64,000 nucleotides of DNA. Origin: UBA6144 sp036770305. Lineage in GTDB: Bacteria; Bdellovibrionota; Bacteriovoracia; Bacteriovoracales; Bacteriovoracaceae. Each line of letters begins with the position of its first letter. Positions within the stretch are counted from its first letter, which is position 1. A program made the position numbers and the translations under genes. Of the stretch, positions 61,369 to 64,000 are shown in pieces. The stretch covers positions 4,433-68,432 of the forward strand of contig DAIPJL010000001.1 of the NCBI GenBank assembly GCA_036770305.1, written 5' to 3'. Under the pieces are notes generated by a model that saw only the letters and a program-made list of their open reading frames with translations, had not been told where the DNA came from and ran no database searches.

Positions 61369-62211
61369 ATGAATTTAATTAAATCGACCTCGGGTCTGTT
61401 TAAAAATGATCTTTATCAAATTCCCTTAATCGAACTCGATTTTGATTCAATGAGCCTTTGCATCTCGGCAGGAAGTTTAAACTGCGAACGCCGCGCTCGT
61501 CGAATCCTTCAAGATGAGCCGGAGACAGTGCGTTGGGTCGAGTCCCTTAAGCCTAGCGACGTGTTATATGATGTCGGTGCGAATATCGGAGTTTACACAC
61601 TTGTCGCTGCGCGCGCAGCCGGATGTCGGGTCGTAGCGCTAGAGCCATCGGCTCTTAATTATTCGGAGCTGGTAAAAAATTTATACCTTAATGATCTTAG
61701 TAAGAAGACGATAGCACTTTGTCTGGCGGCCTGGTCTGAAGTTTCCCTGTCAGTTCTTCATATGAGCTATTTTGCTCCTGGGTTTTCGCACAATGATTTC
61801 AGCACAAATTGGTGGGATGGCCCTCAGCAGATAGGTAATTTTCTTATCGATCAAACTAAGAGACCTGTTCAGCACTGTTTGGGTATGCCGATTGATGACT
61901 TGGTTGAGAAGCACGGATTGCCGCAGCCGACCCATATCAAAATTGATGTGGATGGACTCGAGCCTAACGTAGTCGCAGGAGCTAAAAAAGTCCTAGCAGA
62001 TGACAGGCTAAAAAGTCTTTTGATAGAGATTGACCTTAATCTCGACTCCCACAGGACTCTTCTCATCCAATTGAAGGAGCTTGGCTTTTATTATGATGAA
62101 GAGCAGGTTCGCCAGTCGAAGTCTCAATATCTGGATGATAACGTTTTTAGAATGAAAATGAGCGAGAATTCCTTCAAGGGTAATTTCATTTTTTATCGCC
62201 ATGATGGATAG
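61369..62211 (+). CDS. FkbM-family methyltransferase
   Basis: A 280-residue SAM-dependent methyltransferase: VLYDVGANIGVYTLVAARAAG (SAM loop), RVVALEPSALNYSELVKNL and THIKIDVDGLEPNVVAGA, as in FkbM enzymes that O-methylate sugars or polyketide parts. ATG 61369 has GAGGGG at 8-base spacing; an in-frame ATG at 61318 has no ribosome site. It is divergent from the AspH-like pair and is the last gene of the low-GC block. Confidence 0.88.
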   Translation: MNLIKSTSGLFKNDLYQIPLIELDFDSMSLCISAGSLNCERRARRILQDEPETVRWVESLKPSDVLYDVGANIGVYTLVAARAAGCRVVALEPSALNYSELVKNLYLNDLSKKTIALCLAAWSEVSLSVLHMSYFAPGFSHNDFSTNWWDGPQQIGNFLIDQTKRPVQHCLGMPIDDLVEKHGLPQPTHIKIDVDGLEPNVVAGAKKVLADDRLKSLLIEIDLNLDSHRTLLIQLKELGFYYDEEQVRQSKSQYLDDNVFRMKMSENSFKGNFIFYRHDG

Positions 62212-62250
62212 GATAGAATCAGTCTAAAGAAAATACGTACTATGAATTAT

Positions 62251-63270
62251 TTAAATCGAGTCGAGGCCACCGATGTAGATGGGGATGGCTTCTTTGCGCA
62301 GGCCGTGGTTGCCGTAGTTGAAGAGCTCGGCGAGCAGCTCTTCGGCGCGCAGCTTGATGAGCAGGCCATCGCGGTCGACGCAGAAGCGGCCGTCGCGGAA
62401 GTTCACCTCCAGCCCTAGGAGGTGCGAGAGCTTGCGCAGGGCCATCGGGTGGTGGTTGGGTTTCCACAGGCCCACCTGCTGGAGGTCGACGTAGATGTCG
62501 TCGGCGACCGGGAGGTTCTCCGGGGCCCAGATCTGGCCGTGGCCATAGAGCGCTGGTAGCAGGGCTTCGATGCCCTCGGCGTGGGCCAGGTCGTGGAACA
62601 CGTCCGTGAGGTCCATACCCTTGTTGCGGAAGGCGTAGCCCTCCTTAAAAAGGTGGAGATCGGCGGACGTGATTCGGCAGAGCTCGTCCCAGTCGGTTTC
62701 GTCGCGCAGGGGCGAGAAGTAGCGGCGGTTGATGCTGGTGCGGTAGATGGCGGCGAGGCGCTCGCGCTCGTCGCGGGGGAGGGCTTCGAGCTTCGTCGCT
62801 GGAGCGAGGGATTCCTTCGCCGGGGCCGCTCGGTAGCACCACTGCTTGCCGGCGAGGTGGAAGTCCCATTTCTCGTAGAGTTCGTGCTTGTCGCTCCAGA
62901 GGAGAAAGAAGGCGCACTGGCTCTGCGCCTGGGCGAGCACGCGCTCGAAGAGGAGCTGGAAGAGTCCCTGGCCCCGAAGCCCTGGAGCTACCGCAATGCC
63001 TCCGAGGAGAGCGACGGGGATGACTTCTCCGTCCCAGACGAAGTTCCTCGGGGAGAGGCCCACGTGCGCGAGCACTCTCTGCGAGGCGGTGTCGACCAGC
63101 ACGTGCCGGTTGTGGTGGTTGCGCGGCGACGTCAGCGGCGCGAAATCCACACTGAACTTAAAGTTTTTCTGGTAGGCAAAAGCTTCCTCGATGAGGGAAT
63201 CCGCCTGAGCCGCGAGCTCGGGTAAGGCATCTAAGCGTGCGTAATCAATGGTGGTCGGTTGGTCTGACAT
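62251..63270 (-). CDS. GNAT-family N-acetyltransferase
   Basis: A 339-residue protein. Residues about 60-150 form a GNAT domain with VALLGGIAVAPGLRGQGLFQLLFERVL, where RGQG is the acetyl-CoA pyrophosphate loop. The C-terminal half is separate (FNYGNHGLRKEAIPIYIGG) and may be a second, degenerate GNAT or a sterol-carrier-like domain as in Eis proteins. Base composition is again high-GC, marking the right side of the low-GC block. Substrate unknown. Confidence 0.82.
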   Translation of the reverse strand: MSDQPTTIDYARLDALPELAAQADSLIEEAFAYQKNFKFSVDFAPLTSPRNHHNRHVLVDTASQRVLAHVGLSPRNFVWDGEVIPVALLGGIAVAPGLRGQGLFQLLFERVLAQAQSQCAFFLLWSDKHELYEKWDFHLAGKQWCYRAAPAKESLAPATKLEALPRDERERLAAIYRTSINRRYFSPLRDETDWDELCRITSADLHLFKEGYAFRNKGMDLTDVFHDLAHAEGIEALLPALYGHGQIWAPENLPVADDIYVDLQQVGLWKPNHHPMALRKLSHLLGLEVNFRDGRFCVDRDGLLIKLRAEELLAELFNYGNHGLRKEAIPIYIGGLDSI

Positions 63271-63430
63271 GGGCCCTCTTGCACTGATGCTAGGAGGGCG
63301 ACGAGGCCTTGTAAATTTTTTTTACAGCGCGCCTCAAGTTCCGCGGGCGATCGTCGAAAAGTTCTACAGAAGGTGGAATTGCCACCCTGAGGATCATGAA
63401 GATCTTCTGAACCCGAATCAAGGAGGATTT
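63271..63430. promoter_or_regulatory. Flagellin upstream region with inverted repeats
   Basis: 160 bases between the GNAT start and the flagellin ATG. It contains TGTAAA (63310-63315) facing TTTACA (63321-63326), a short hairpin GGTGG-AATTG-CCACC (63372-63386) and the palindrome GAAGATCTTC (63398-63407). No convincing sigma-28 (TAAA-N15-GCCGATAA) or sigma-54 element was found. AAGGAGG (63420-63426) is the ribosome site. Confidence 0.5.
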
Positions 63431-64000
63431 ATGGGTTTGAGAATTAACACGAACGTTTCGTCCCTTAACGCTCAGAGGAACCTGGGTCAGACTCGTCTGG
63501 CACAGCAGAAGGTTCTCGAGCAACTCTCGTCTGGTCAGCGCATCAACCGCGCTGGTGACGACGCCGCCGGTCTGGCGATCTCTGAAAACCTGAAAGCGCA
63601 GATCCGCGGTTTGGGCCAAGCAGAGCGGAACGCCCAGGACGGTATCTCTCTTGTACAGATTGCGGAAGGTGCGATGTCGGAGGTTTCGAACATCATGATT
63701 CGTCTGCGCGAACTCGCAGTGCAGGCGGCTTCTGATACCATCGGCCCCACAGAGCGCAAGTTCCTGAACGTCGAATTCGAACAGCTCCTCGCCGAAGTAG
63801 ACCGCATCGCGAACTCGACCGAGTTTAACCGCGTTCCGCTCTTGAACGGTACGGGCTCAGTGTTCGACATCCAGATCGGTACGCGCAACGACCCTTTATC
63901 TGACCGCTTGACCTTCGATGCTTCGAGCGCCGACGTGAACGTCGCCGCCCTGGGCCTCAACCTGGCGTCGGTGTCGGATAAGATCTCCGCGCAGAACTCG
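63431..64000 (+). CDS. fliC: Flagellin, N-terminal part (3' truncated by window)
   Basis: Flagellin builds the flagellar filament. The 190 visible residues form the conserved N-terminal D0-D1 coiled-coil half: MGLRINTNVSSLNAQRNLG, QLSSGQRINRAGDDAAGLAI, QAERNAQDGISLVQIAEGAM and LRELAVQAASDT, followed by EFEQLLAEVDRIANSTEFN. The C-terminal half lies beyond the window, so the length class is unknown. The leader before it has a strong ribosome site. The gene symbol is by family; paralogues cannot be excluded. Confidence 0.95.
   Translation, partial: MGLRINTNVSSLNAQRNLGQTRLAQQKVLEQLSSGQRINRAGDDAAGLAISENLKAQIRGLGQAERNAQDGISLVQIAEGAMSEVSNIMIRLRELAVQAASDTIGPTERKFLNVEFEQLLAEVDRIANSTEFNRVPLLNGTGSVFDIQIGTRNDPLSDRLTFDASSADVNVAALGLNLASVSDKISAQNS

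Larger units (their letters stand above)
44294..62211. other. Low-GC accessory gene block (surface glycoconjugate/phosphonate-type)
   Basis: Codon third positions shift from strongly G/C-ending outside the block to mixed or A/T-ending within, with the most AT-rich part from about 53.7 kb to its end. The contents are enzymes of secondary or surface metabolism with no housekeeping gene. Borders lie between a secreted-protein gene and a GNAT gene with host composition. No integrase, transposase, tRNA or flanking repeat was seen, so the mode of acquisition is unknown. Border positions are judged by gene content, not computed. Confidence 0.65.

Noticed and set aside
44294..62211. Phosphonopyruvate decarboxylase or aminotransferase gene near the PEP mutase
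   Set aside because: No thiamine-diphosphate enzyme, aminotransferase or phosphonopyruvate reductase motif found in any gene of the block.
43795..62260. tRNA gene, att repeat or integrase at the borders of the low-GC block
   Set aside because: No cloverleaf, TTCGA-type arm, direct repeat or integrase motif seen at 43795-44300 or 62200-62260.
63271..63430. Sigma-28 promoter before flagellin
   Set aside because: TAAA at 63312 has no GCCGATAA-like box at usual spacing.

Overview
The window is chromosomal DNA from a Gram-negative, flagellated bacterium with type IV pili. Most of it is GC-rich with strongly G/C-ending codons. The order pilQ, TPR gene, aroQ, efp, accB, accC, together with tamB/tamA, lon and the alaS-recX-recA block, best fits a Bdellovibrionota (formerly deltaproteobacterial) lineage. 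That placement is inferred from gene order and family recognition; no 16S gene, tRNA, CRISPR array, integrase or transposase was seen.

Layout. 1-6501: pilQ 3' part, TPR protein, aroQ, efp (own promoter inside aroQ), accB-accC and a second TPR-like gene. 6488-13341: tamB-tamA outer-membrane assembly module. 13474-14385: rplM-rpsI with a strong terminator. 14451-24397: UvrA-like protein with a degenerate second ATPase site, a secreted protein and matrixin protease pair with sorting-like C-termini, an AMIN-like periplasmic protein, lon, and a GT-C-like membrane protein with a TPR-like tail. 24394-26239 (minus): three pilin-like genes. 26445-31114 (minus): rpoZ, acyl-CoA synthetase, small proteins and a peptide-binding lipoprotein. 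31111-36044 (minus): alaS, recX, recA with a highly structured upstream region, and pgpA. 36087-44283: a divergent RelA/SpoT-like protein, hydrolase, FHA-like protein, recG, greA, zinc-ribbon protein, UbiB-like kinase and a secreted protein.

44294-62211 is a large accessory block with clearly lower GC and different codon use, most extreme after about 53.7 kb. It holds a FAD oxidoreductase, a GT2/GT-C fusion, further GT2 enzymes, a CX3CX2C (radical-SAM-like)/GT2 fusion, a twitch-type radical SAM enzyme, a stand-alone asparagine-synthetase-like PP-loop protein, a PEP mutase homologue with EDKX5NS, a three-His-box desaturase, three HxD...H oxygenase-like proteins, a kinase-like protein with a Tat-like N-terminus, and an FkbM methyltransferase. 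Two runs dominate. The plus-strand run (51131-56635) looks like an anabolic cassette built on radical SAM, GT2 and PP-loop chemistry. The minus-strand run (61308 to 56610) ends in four overlapping genes including the PEP mutase and the desaturase. I read the block as a cell-surface glycoconjugate or phosphonolipid pathway; the product is unknown. High-GC sequence resumes with a GNAT gene at 62251 and a truncated flagellin gene at the right edge.

No gene-free stretch exceeds about 260 bases. Where I chose a start codon other than the longest possible one, the reason is given in the entry.
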